In this document: positions 27,687-35,742 of the stretch, piece by piece
Layout: each line of letters starts with the position of its first letter
Numbering within the stretch: the stretch's first letter is position 1
NCBI RefSeq assembly: GCF_002414005.1
Contig: NZ_DHYG01000052.1
Span: 1 to 64,000 of the forward strand
DNA length: 64,000 nucleotides
Direction: 5' to 3'
DNA from: Psychrobacter sp. UBA5136
GTDB taxonomy: Bacteria > Pseudomonadota > Gammaproteobacteria > Pseudomonadales > Moraxellaceae
Notes under the pieces: generated by a model
Seen by the model: only the letters and a program-made list of their open reading frames with translations
Told to the model about the DNA's origin: nothing
Databases searched by the model: none
Position numbers and translations under genes: made by a program

Positions 27687-28829
27687 TTAGCTTAACCACT
27701 GCATCACCCAACCGACTAAGGCTAAAAGTAGCGCTAGGGGCACAACTAACCGTATTGCCACTCGCCATAAGTTATAAAAGGCTTCATTACCAAAGTTTAA
27801 AGATTTACGCAAATGGCTGATTTTCATCTGCCAACCGGCAAAAATTGACAGCAATAACACCGCGATACTACTGATAATCACCAGGATACCGACCAGCCAA
27901 TTGGTGGGTATAGCAACGACTAACAATAGCGCTAGCACAAGCGTTAACACCAGACTGACCAGCAAACCAAATTTATGCGCCAATTGCTGCGTACTATAAT
28001 GAAGTAAATAGCTGATCACAAATAGTACGCCGACCCAGTACAATAGCTGACCAATGGGTGGTAGCGCCATGCCACTGATAAATAAAGCAACGACGCCAAC
28101 CACAAGCTGTAATATCCAGATTGGTAGTACCAGCTTGGTCGCCCGATACTCTTGCGCCGCATGATGGCGAGAGGATTTTTGCGCGTTGTGGTTATCAGCC
28201 CCTACCGCCGTGACTGCTTGTTTGCTGACTAGGTTTTGACCAAACCAGTATAAGCCTGTACCCGCACCCACACTAACCAATGCCAAAGCCACGGCGCGCG
28301 CCCACTCGCTCAAGCTGACATCGGTCATGGCAAAAGCAATATTTGGCAGGCCGTTTGCGACGCCTAACAACAAACCAACCAACATTAGACCTAAGCCAAT
28401 TGGTAGAGGCGCTACGCCCAGTAAGCTTAATAAGACGGCGATGACCATCAGCCCTGCCGCAATGGCAAAGCTTGATACATCGGGCACGCTATTGAGCTCT
28501 GTTAAAGCCGCTAAAATTCCTGTGCTGGCGCCGGATATGACAAGCGCTGCAATAATGATGGAAACCAGAGCCGCTAACCAACCAAAACTGCGCCACATGG
28601 CGCTGGCATCTGCCTCACGCGTAAGCTTTTGCATGCCAGCCAAGGGCGCCTCAGCACTACGGTAAGCCAAAGCAATCTCAGCATACACCACGGGTAGCGA
28701 GACCAGTAGCATCGCCAAAAGCCATAGCAACCAAAAATCGATCTCGCCTATGGATGCTGGGGCAAACCAGCGAAATAATAATAGCGGTAGCAGCGCGGCG
28801 ATAAAGTAAGAAGCGTAGCGAATCATCAT
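27687..28829 (-). CDS. Divergent NSS-like membrane protein, probably not a normal symporter
   Basis: 380 aa with about 11 hydrophobic helices. The end resembles neurotransmitter:sodium symporters: FAGWQMKISHL, then FYNLWRVAIRLVVPLALLLALVG; residues 55-100 match the NSS segment with a polar loop followed by GWLAALVSIIIAALVISGAS. However, the first helix lacks the NSS motif GNIWRFPY that forms the sodium and substrate site, and the protein is shorter than the usual 440-500 aa. So it is likely a degenerate or repurposed member; transport is not supported. A polar loop of about 30 residues lies near 200-232. Two tandem ATGs; GGA lies upstream. Followed by rnfH on the same strand. Confidence 0.7.
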   Translation of the reverse strand: MMIRYASYFIAALLPLLLFRWFAPASIGEIDFWLLWLLAMLLVSLPVVYAEIALAYRSAEAPLAGMQKLTREADASAMWRSFGWLAALVSIIIAALVISGASTGILAALTELNSVPDVSSFAIAAGLMVIAVLLSLLGVAPLPIGLGLMLVGLLLGVANGLPNIAFAMTDVSLSEWARAVALALVSVGAGTGLYWFGQNLVSKQAVTAVGADNHNAQKSSRHHAAQEYRATKLVLPIWILQLVVGVVALFISGMALPPIGQLLYWVGVLFVISYLLHYSTQQLAHKFGLLVSLVLTLVLALLLVVAIPTNWLVGILVIISSIAVLLLSIFAGWQMKISHLRKSLNFGNEAFYNLWRVAIRLVVPLALLLALVGWVMQWLS

Positions 28830-28981
28830 AATCTAAATCCAAGCGATTCAAAGTGAACAATATTTAAGGATATAAAGCACTGATAACTGCCTATCTTTTC
28901 TATGATAGTTTTATATAAAGGCGACTTAATTCTTATAGGTGTTACCAAAGCCTATGTCAGCTATATAAGGACTGCCAGTTA

Positions 28982-29006
28982 TAAAAAAACCCCGAAATCG
29001 GGGTTT
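28982..29006 (-). terminator. Terminator after cytochrome c4 gene
   Basis: Stem aaacccc / ggggttt around GAAATC (28987-29006). On the minus strand it is followed by a run of seven T, which fits the end of the cytochrome c4 transcript. Confidence 0.85.
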
Positions 29007-29123
29007 AATCGCTACATCTAACGGCTGCATGAAATGGGACAACTTTTATTTAAACTAGCCATGCACGTTATGCACGTTGAAAGTCACAGCCGTTAAAAGC
29101 TTAGCCGCTAAATCGGTAGCGGA

Positions 29124-29792
29124 TTAGTGAACCGCGCTCACATAATCTGCCAAGATACGAATATCGCGATCAGATAGCTTTGAAGCAACCGTTTGCATCA
29201 TGCCCTTCTCGCCTTCTTTTTCCGCATCGTTGACACGTTTTTGCTCTTCGCTATCGACATCATCAGCGCGTCCCGCCGCACGGAATAACTTTAGCTGCGT
29301 GGCAATATATTCTGCATGCTGACCACCTAAGCGTGGAAATGCCGCCCAAACGTTACCTGCTGCATCTGGACCATGACAGCCTGCACAGGCGATCACGCCG
29401 CGTGATTTATCACCACCTAAAAATAGCTTAGTTGCTTCTTGCGTGGTCGCAGGATTACCAAATGCCACGCCCCAAGGTTTTTGGCTGGCATAATAGCCTG
29501 CGACGTTGGCTAAATCTTGCTGAGATAAATTGGCAACTTGTGATTGCATGATACCGTTTTTACGGTAGCCTGATTTAAAATTAACCAATTGTTTATATAA
29601 GTACTTTACGTTTTGACCGCCAAGATTCGGCTGGGCTGGCACAGGACTGACACCATCAACACCATGACAAGCCGCACAAACGGTTTCTGCAATTTGCTTA
29701 CCTGCATTGACGTCATGTTCAGGAACAATAATAGCAGCTTGTACGCTGAAACTTGCAACACATAAGCTGGCGGCAGCGATTAACTTTTTCAT
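29124..29792 (-). CDS. Dihaem cytochrome c4
   Basis: Periplasmic electron carrier of the c4 family, thought to pass electrons from the bc1 complex to terminal oxidases. From the ATG at 29792 (AGGATTTG upstream) it is 222 aa with a classic signal peptide MKKLIAAASLCVASFSVQA. Two haem sites, CAACH at 39-43 and CAGCH at 136-140, with methionine candidates M82 and M198/M199 as distal ligands. The two halves are homologous. The open frame extends upstream to 29867, but that form would bury the signal peptide. Cytochrome c5 and engB follow in the order seen in Pseudomonas and Acinetobacter. Confidence 0.93.
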   Translation of the reverse strand: MKKLIAAASLCVASFSVQAAIIVPEHDVNAGKQIAETVCAACHGVDGVSPVPAQPNLGGQNVKYLYKQLVNFKSGYRKNGIMQSQVANLSQQDLANVAGYYASQKPWGVAFGNPATTQEATKLFLGGDKSRGVIACAGCHGPDAAGNVWAAFPRLGGQHAEYIATQLKLFRAAGRADDVDSEEQKRVNDAEKEGEKGMMQTVASKLSDRDIRILADYVSAVH

Positions 29793-30209
29793 TGATACAA
29801 ATCCTACTAACTCGACGTAAGCATTATTTAGAGTGATTGCATTATCAAAAGACACAGCAGGTACCAAGCCATTATCTAAACGGCTAAGCCATCTATTATG
29901 CGGTCTTTATCACAAGCAGCCCGAAAGTACTTACTAATATCAGGGTTTATTTTGGATTATTATAGCAAGACTTTTTACTATTTGCCTACTTAATCGTAGC
30001 ATTGCCTATTTTTTCTACGGCTATCGCCTTTGCTCACTCAATAAAAAACAAGAAGTATAAAAAACAAAACGCATAAAAATAAAAAGCGCAAAAGGTTTGT
30101 CCACCTCGCGCCTCATATCGTTTATCTAAGTGACTATTTTAGTTTTTAGGCTGAGATACTGCTGATACTGGCTTGCTTTACATACAGGTTTACTTTTAAT
30201 ACCTGTCTG
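29793..30209. other. Intergenic region between the two cytochrome genes
   Basis: About 417 bp with A-rich stretches. Contains no recognisable gene. The two cytochrome genes are on the same strand, so the promoter of the c4 gene must lie here. Confidence 0.4.
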
Positions 30210-30545
30210 CTACTTGCTCATATATTCGATAAGCTTGCGGTAGTCGTCGTCACTGCAATTGTCGCACAGGCCGCCTGCTGGCATTTGAATCATGCCATTT
30301 TTAACGGATTTAACCAGTGCTGGCATGCCTTTTTGTTTGATAAGCTGTTGCCATTTTGCTCTATCGCCTTTTTTGATGGCATTTAGCGCACCACTATCGT
30401 GACAGGCGGCACATGAGTTATTATAGGTGGTGGCAGTGTCGGCGGCGCTAGCATGACTTATCATGGCCGTACTAATGATTAGCGCAGCGCCACTGGTGAC
30501 TAAAAAGCGGCAGCTTTTGGCAAAAATTTCGGTGATTGAAAACAT
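30210..30545 (-). CDS. Cytochrome c5-like monohaem protein
   Basis: 111 aa from the ATG at 30545, which has GAGGTG upstream; an earlier ATG at 30557 has a purine tract directly against it and is less likely. Signal peptide to about residue 34 (ISHASA). One haem site CAACH at 45-49, axial Met candidate in GMIQMPAGG, and the CDNC pair (Cys94, Cys97) that forms the disulfide characteristic of cytochrome c5. Periplasmic electron carrier; partner not known. Confidence 0.9.
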   Translation of the reverse strand: MFSITEIFAKSCRFLVTSGAALIISTAMISHASAADTATTYNNSCAACHDSGALNAIKKGDRAKWQQLIKQKGMPALVKSVKNGMIQMPAGGLCDNCSDDDYRKLIEYMSK

Positions 30546-30943
30546 AGGACACCTCATCTCTTTTTTTCGTGCGCTTAATCCATGATTTTATTAAGCGTCT
30601 ATCGTTCAACTATCATTCAATCTATCTCACTAAAGATTGTAACAATATATGACATATTAATATATATAAATATAGTTTAGGTTTGTTAAAACGGTCTAAT
30701 TAAGCAAAATTTTGCTATAAAAATTACTTTAATTTCCGGTTATGTTAAGAATAATATGAGGGTATTCGCCGTTATTTCAATAACTAAGCAGCATAATAGT
30801 ATAGAATAGGTACTATTTTGAAGCGTCTATTTTATTGAGGTCTAAGTTTTGCCGCTCACCCATTTTAGGCGCTCCTTAAAGCCCTACTTAATTCAGAAAC
30901 TTTTCACTACCGTATCTAATTTTTTAAGATTAATGAGTCATTT
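30546..30943. other. Divergent intergenic region cytochrome c5 / engB
   Basis: About 400 bp, AT-rich. Contains a perfect 14-bp palindrome agcaaaattttgct (30713-30726). No gene seen; both promoters are expected here. Confidence 0.4.
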
Positions 30944-31681
30944 ATGAGTACCCCGTTTAAAGATGTCGCCGCCGAACATGCGGATTTTAATACCAAAGCC
31001 CGTCAGCGTATTCAGCAAACTGAATTTATGACGTCCGCGCCGACCTTTCGCCTTTGTCCGCCGGATACTGGGCTAGAAGTTGCTTTTGCTGGTCGCTCGA
31101 ACGCTGGGAAATCGTCGGCTATCAATGCGCTGACCAATCAGCGTCAATTGGCTCGCTCGTCTAAAACACCCGGTCGCACGCAGATGATTAACTTTTTTAG
31201 CATTGGCGACACGGATAGACGGTTGGTTGATTTGCCGGGTTATGGTTATGCTGCCGTCCCGCTTGAGATGAAAAAAGAATGGCAGGTTGAGCTGGAAGAA
31301 TATCTGGTATCGCGCGCCAGCCTTGCAGGTTTGGTACTGATGACAGATATCCGTCATCCGCTTAAATTCTTTGATGAGCAAATGCTGCACTGGGCAAAAG
31401 ATGGCGAGTTGCCGGTGCATATCTTGCTGACCAAAGCGGATAAGCTTAAATACGGTGCCTCTAAAACTGCGCTGCTTAATACTCGTAAAAGACTTAAGCA
31501 GTTGGACTTAGACTGTACGATACAGCTATTTTCCGCATTAAGAAAAGAAGGCCTTGATGAGTTGGCAGGGGTCATGGGCAACTGGTACGAGTATCAGCTG
31601 GAAGATGATAAAAACAGTGAGTCATCTGTTCCTGAAAAACAAGAAAATGTCATGGAAAACGACATAGAAAATGGCGACTAA
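30944..31681 (+). CDS. engB: Ribosome biogenesis GTPase EngB (YihA/YsxC)
   Basis: Essential GTPase of large ribosomal subunit assembly. 245 aa, with G1 GRSNAGKSS at 50-58, the TPGRTQ switch I segment, G3 DLPGYG at 96-101, G4 TKAD near 165 and the SALRKEGLDEL G5 region. The C-terminal 35 residues form an acidic tail that is longer than in E. coli. Placement next to cytochrome c genes is conserved in Pseudomonas and Acinetobacter. No strong ribosome-binding site is seen before the ATG. Confidence 0.95.
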   Translation: MSTPFKDVAAEHADFNTKARQRIQQTEFMTSAPTFRLCPPDTGLEVAFAGRSNAGKSSAINALTNQRQLARSSKTPGRTQMINFFSIGDTDRRLVDLPGYGYAAVPLEMKKEWQVELEEYLVSRASLAGLVLMTDIRHPLKFFDEQMLHWAKDGELPVHILLTKADKLKYGASKTALLNTRKRLKQLDLDCTIQLFSALRKEGLDELAGVMGNWYEYQLEDDKNSESSVPEKQENVMENDIENGD

Positions 31682-31844
31682 ACCGCTGATAAGCAAAAAG
31701 GTACTGAATAAATTTGCGTGTTTGATGATTTCAGGGATGATTTAAAGGCGAGTTTAGATATAGTCACTTTTGCAAACGATAAGTAGAAAAAAGGGTTATA
31801 AACAGCTCTTTTAGACCTATCCAAACTACGTATAATTATCTATT

Positions 31845-32459
31845 ATGAGTAGATTATTAAGCATAAAAAAAGCTGCTGATGGGCTGAGCGTGTCAGTCTC
31901 AACCCTAAGAAGATGGGATGAGACAGGGCAACTTGTCGCGCAAAGAACCCCTAAAGGTCATCGTAGATATGATTTATCTAAGATTAATCCAAACTTATTA
32001 CACAAACAGGAGATTGCGAGTAGAAAAACAATCGCTTATGCGCGTGTATCAAGTCGTGATTAAAAACCTGATTTAGAGCCCTAAGTACAGTTATTGGCAT
32101 TATATTGTGCTAAGCAAGGCTGGTCTTTTGAAGTGATAAGCGACTTAGGTAGTGGTATGAATTACCATAAAAAAGGCTTAAAACGTCTTCTTGATGATAT
32201 CCTTGATAATAAAATAGACAGACTGGTTCTGACTCATAAAGACAGATTGTTACGTTTTGGCGCCGAACTTGTTTTTGCACTTTGCGAGGCGCGTCAAGTT
32301 GAAGTTGTTATTGTCAATCAAGGTGAAAACCTATCATTTGAAGAAGAGTTGGCTCAAGATGTTCTTGAGATTACCACTGTTTTTTCGGCAAGGCTTTAAG
32401 GCTCACGTAGCAAGAAAAATAAAAAATTAATAGAAGCAGTCAAGGAAAGTTTGTCATGA
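31845..32459 (+). pseudogene. tnpA: IS607 tnpA serine recombinase, three in-frame stops
   Basis: Reading one frame from ATG 31845 gives a MerR-like helix-turn-helix (LLSIKKAADGLSVSVSTLRRWDETGQL) and then the resolvase start IAYARVSS. TAA codons follow at 32061-32063 and 32082-32084; after them the frame resumes with VQLLALYCAKQGW, SDLGSGMNYHKKGL, LVLTHKDRLLRFG and TTVFSARL. A third TAA stands at 32397-32399, then GSRSKKNKKLIEAVKESLS to the native TGA at 32457. Expected residues at the stops are Gln, Gln and Tyr, so each can come from a single base change; no frameshift is present. The catalytic Ser should be in RVSS. The transposase is therefore inactive unless stops are suppressed. Confidence 0.92.
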
Positions 32460-33610
32460 TTCGCGGTCATGTCATTGAGTTAAACCCTAATCATAAACAA
32501 GCAACGTATTTTGCTCGTGCTTGTGGCGTGGCTCGCCTTGCTTACAATTGGGCGCTTGCGGAATGGCAAAGACAATACGCTCTTGATAAAGCATATCGTG
32601 ACCACTGCAAAGCCCAAAATATTGACATTAACCAAGACAAATTAAACCGACCATCACAAGCAAAGCTTAGGCGCAAGCTTAACGCCATAAAGGGTGACAA
32701 ATACCCTTTTATGCTTGAGATTACCAAGTGCGCCCCACAGCTTGCCATTATGCAGTTGGGTGATGCTTATCAGCGATTCTTTAAAGGCGAATCTAAATAC
32801 CCAAAGTTTCGCAAAAAAGGCGTTAATGACCGATTTAACCTATCAAATGATCAATTTGCCATTAAAGACAGGAGGATAAGAATACCAAATCTAGGGTGGG
32901 TTAAGATGCGTGAGGCATTGCGATTTGACGGCAAAATATTGTCAGCTAAGATATTTAGTCGTGGCGGTAAATGGTTTGTAAGCATTGCCGTTGAGATCAC
33001 CACTCCTATAAAATTTACCAAAAAAACAGGCAAAAGCGTTGGTATTGATTTAGGAGTTACCGATTTACTGACTCTATCCGATGGGCGAAAAATCAAAGCC
33101 CCAAAACCTTTAAAGCTGTATCTAAAAAAGCTTCGGCGTCTTAGCAAAGCATTAAGCCGAAAACAAAAAGGCAGTAAAAACCGTGCCAAAGCGAAAACCA
33201 AGCTGTCACGGCTTCATTATAAAATCAGATGTACTCGCCAAGATAGCCTGCACAAACTTACCTCTAGCTTAGTGCATGACTTTAATACCATTGCTATTGA
33301 GCATCTAAACGTCAAAGGCATGATGAAGAACCGTAGATTGTCACGCGCTATCAGTGATTTGGGTTTTTATGAGTTTAAGCGCCAGCTTATTTATAAAGCC
33401 AGTGAGCAAGGTAAAAGCGTAAAGTTAGTCGATAGGTTTTATCCAAGCTCAAAAACGTGTTCAAACTGCAATCATATTCTTGGCAAGAATGAGTTGACAT
33501 TAAATAGGCGCGCTTGGACCTGCCTCAGATGCCAAACAACACACGATCGCGATATTAACGCCAGCATTAACATTTTAAACAATGCGTCAGTCACTCTGAC
33601 CAATACATAG
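32456..33610 (+). CDS. tnpB: IS607-associated TnpB, RNA-guided RuvC nuclease, intact
   Basis: 384 aa, full length for the family. A helix-rich N-terminal domain (AYNWALAEWQRQY, FKGESKYPKFRKKG) is followed by the split RuvC: Asp198 in GIDLGVTDL, Glu282 in IAIEHLNVKGM, and Asp366 in THDRDINASINI. Between the last two lies a four-cysteine zinc finger (Cys335, Cys338, Cys356, Cys359). All expected catalytic residues are present. TnpB proteins cut DNA guided by an RNA from the element's right end, which helps retention at the donor site. The ATG overlaps the tnpA stop (ATGA), so translation is likely coupled. Confidence 0.95.
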   Translation: MIRGHVIELNPNHKQATYFARACGVARLAYNWALAEWQRQYALDKAYRDHCKAQNIDINQDKLNRPSQAKLRRKLNAIKGDKYPFMLEITKCAPQLAIMQLGDAYQRFFKGESKYPKFRKKGVNDRFNLSNDQFAIKDRRIRIPNLGWVKMREALRFDGKILSAKIFSRGGKWFVSIAVEITTPIKFTKKTGKSVGIDLGVTDLLTLSDGRKIKAPKPLKLYLKKLRRLSKALSRKQKGSKNRAKAKTKLSRLHYKIRCTRQDSLHKLTSSLVHDFNTIAIEHLNVKGMMKNRRLSRAISDLGFYEFKRQLIYKASEQGKSVKLVDRFYPSSKTCSNCNHILGKNELTLNRRAWTCLRCQTTHDRDINASINILNNASVTLTNT

Positions 33611-33760
33611 CACCCTTTTTCATTGGACGGTGAGTTCCACCGCCAATCAAAAAAGTCTGTGGAGTCGTGGTAAGACCAAATCTTAAACAAGAGGGGGCAC
33701 GTGACAATGAAGCAGAAAGAAAACACTAAACTAAACTACTACAGGTAAGTTTAGGTAGGT
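33611..33760 (+). ncRNA. Candidate right-end guide RNA (omega RNA) region of tnpB
   Basis: TnpB guide RNAs come from the tnpB 3' end and the adjacent right end. Here a hairpin attgg-a-cggtg / caccg-ccaat (33622-33647, 10 bp with one bulge and a 5-nt loop) starts 12 nt after the tnpB stop. The 3' end of the scaffold and the guide start cannot be fixed without knowing the element's end. Confidence 0.35.
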
Positions 33761-33852
33761 TTTTCAGAACGGTTTAACGTATATAACGATAAACCCTTTT
33801 TTATAGTCATATTTTTAGAAACTCTATTTGCCAAGCTTAAAGGTGATTTTAT

Positions 33853-34563
33853 TTACGCACATAACAATGCCACTAATTCTTGCGGCGTGTCCACTTGATA
33901 AGTCGGTTGCTCAGCAGCAAGCTCGCTGCTTGACGCTGTGCCGTAATTGACGGCAATGCTGGTCATGCCCAAGCGATTGGCCATTTGAATATCGTAAATA
34001 CTGTCACCGATAAATACTGCCTGTGAGATTAGCTGGTTGGTGTAATCTAAAATATCGCGCAGCATTTGCGGATCAGGTTTGGAGCCGGATTCATCAGCAC
34101 AGCGCGTGATGGTAAAATAGTGATGACTGTCAGAGCCATCTAACACTCGATCCAACCCTCTTCTTTTCTTACCAGTGGCGACTGCAAGCTGTTTATCTTG
34201 CTGCTTTAACGTCAGGAGCATATTTTCAATAGGCGCAAAAAACGGCGTACGATGGCTGTTCGGAATATAGTATTCTGCATAGCTTTGCTGAATGGCGAGC
34301 TTTTGCGTATCGCTTGCTTGCGGATATAAAATCTCAATGCCGTGCATTAAGCTCAGCCCGATAATGTCTTTGACGGCCTGATCGGTAGTCCTAAAGCCAT
34401 GCGCCTCGCCCGCTATATGCATCGACTCAACGATTAGGCCAATCGAATCCATCAAGGTGCCATCCCAATCAAAAATGATCAGCTTTTTACCCGCTAAATG
34501 ATGCTCGGCTGCTAATTCAGAAGTATTGGTTGGCGCTGTTTTATTAGCGATAGGTGCTGTCAT
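33853..34563 (-). CDS. HAD-superfamily hydrolase, phosphoglycolate phosphatase-like
   Basis: 236 aa. HAD motif I FDWDGTLMDS with nucleophile Asp32 and Asp34, motif II ATGKKRRGL, and motif III/IV KPDPQML and FIGDSIYDIQMA. A helical cap sits between motifs I and II (subfamily IA). The true substrate is uncertain; relatives hydrolyse phosphoglycolate or other small phosphates. It lies 153 bp downstream of rluC on the same strand, a pairing also seen in Acinetobacter and Pseudomonas. A polar N-terminal extension of about 25 residues precedes the domain. Confidence 0.88.
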   Translation of the reverse strand: MTAPIANKTAPTNTSELAAEHHLAGKKLIIFDWDGTLMDSIGLIVESMHIAGEAHGFRTTDQAVKDIIGLSLMHGIEILYPQASDTQKLAIQQSYAEYYIPNSHRTPFFAPIENMLLTLKQQDKQLAVATGKKRRGLDRVLDGSDSHHYFTITRCADESGSKPDPQMLRDILDYTNQLISQAVFIGDSIYDIQMANRLGMTSIAVNYGTASSSELAAEQPTYQVDTPQELVALLCA

Positions 34564-34716
34564 GGTCTAACCCTTTAAAAATAACAAATGGCAAATATGA
34601 AAACGTCACAGGTACTTATTTGGCGAATGTATGCGCAAATAAGCAACTGTGACGATTGTGTTAAATAATCATTTAAAAACTGCATTGACTATCAGTCTTT
34701 AAACAGTCTTTAAAAA

Positions 34717-35742
34717 CTATTCAGGCAACTGAATATCCGCTGGTAACCAATCTTTCATCTCATCTGGTAATGGCGCGGTAATGGTTTCATAGCCAGGAAT
34801 ATCTAAACGCCACGCATGTAAACACAAACGATGCACGCCCGATTTGTCATGCACATTGTATTTATCATCACCTAAAATAGCATGACCGATATGCGCCAAA
34901 TGTACGCGAATTTGATGGGTGCGACCGGTCAAAGGTTTTGCTTCAAGCAGGCTCACTGGCTGTTCATTTAAGGTAAAGCGACCATGCACGATAATATCTG
35001 TCTGGCTTTCTTTCGCCTGTGGGTCTTGGGCGTCTACTTTCACCCTGCGCTCACCGCTAGCCAGCGTATAGCGCAGTAAGGGCGCGTCGATACGCTGCTC
35101 ATTGAGCGCAGGCTGACCTTTCGCTAGGCAAAGATAATGCTTTTGAATGGTTCTATCGACAAGATGCTGCTGGAGCACTTTCAACGCTGAGCGCTTTTTA
35201 GAAATCATCAGCAGACCTGAAGTATCTTTATCGATACGATGAATCAGCTCGAGATATTTTTTACCTGTCACTTCGCGCATGGCCTCGATAACGCCAAAAT
35301 CTAAACCACTACCGCCATGCACAGCAATACCAGCAGGCTTATTAAGTACGATTAGACCCTCATCTTCGTAGACTACCCGCGCCAATAAGCTATTGGCAAA
35401 TTCAGCGCTGATAATCGGTTTGTCACGGGTCGCGAGCTGTACAGGCGCAATACGCACCACGTCTTCACGCTGCAATCTGTCATGCGCTTTACAGCGTTTA
35501 TTATTAACGCGCACTTCATCTGAGCGAATCATCTTGTAGATGTGGGATTTCGGCAAACCCTTTAGGCGATTAAGCAAAAAGTTATCCAAACGCTGGTCGT
35601 GCTGATGGCGCGTGACTTCAAGGTAATTGACCTTTTCAAAGTTACTGATTTCGTCATCGGCACTTTGCGGGCGCGTTTTGCTATTAAAGATAGCGGGCGC
35701 TTCATGGATAGGCTGTTCGGTTGGCATTTTTGAGTTTGTCAT
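34717..35742 (-). CDS. rluC: 23S rRNA pseudouridine(955/2504/2580) synthase RluC
   Basis: Modifies three uridines of 23S rRNA. 341 aa. An S4 RNA-binding domain occupies about 48-105 (QRLDNFLLNRLKGLPKSHIYKMIR). The RluA-family synthase domain follows, with the catalytic Asp171 in HRIDKDTSGLLM and the GRTHQIRVHLAHIGHAILGD motif. The N-terminal 35 residues are a variable extension. Divergent from rne with 1.2 kb between, the usual rluC/rne arrangement. Confidence 0.95.
   Translation of the reverse strand: MTNSKMPTEQPIHEAPAIFNSKTRPQSADDEISNFEKVNYLEVTRHQHDQRLDNFLLNRLKGLPKSHIYKMIRSDEVRVNNKRCKAHDRLQREDVVRIAPVQLATRDKPIISAEFANSLLARVVYEDEGLIVLNKPAGIAVHGGSGLDFGVIEAMREVTGKKYLELIHRIDKDTSGLLMISKKRSALKVLQQHLVDRTIQKHYLCLAKGQPALNEQRIDAPLLRYTLASGERRVKVDAQDPQAKESQTDIIVHGRFTLNEQPVSLLEAKPLTGRTHQIRVHLAHIGHAILGDDKYNVHDKSGVHRLCLHAWRLDIPGYETITAPLPDEMKDWLPADIQLPE

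Larger units (their letters stand above)
31798..33791 (+). mobile_element. IS607-type insertion sequence with dead tnpA and intact tnpB (maximal bounds)
   Basis: Serine-recombinase-type tnpA followed by an overlapping tnpB is the IS607 arrangement. Such elements lack terminal inverted repeats and make no target duplication, so the exact ends are not visible. Bounds given are the widest that fit between two complementary 11-bp arms, 31787-31797 and 33792-33802, which look like the split stem of a terminator. Confidence 0.75.

Noticed and set aside
27580..27768. Longer RnfH starting at 27768
   Set aside because: It would overlap the upstream gene by 82 bp and add a low-complexity segment; not fully excluded.
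29793..29867. Longer cytochrome c4 frame
   Set aside because: It would place the signal peptide internally; the ATG at 29792 gives a normal signal.
32542..33201. Minus-strand frames within tnpB
   Set aside because: Shadows of the intact tnpB coding strand with no recognisable motifs.
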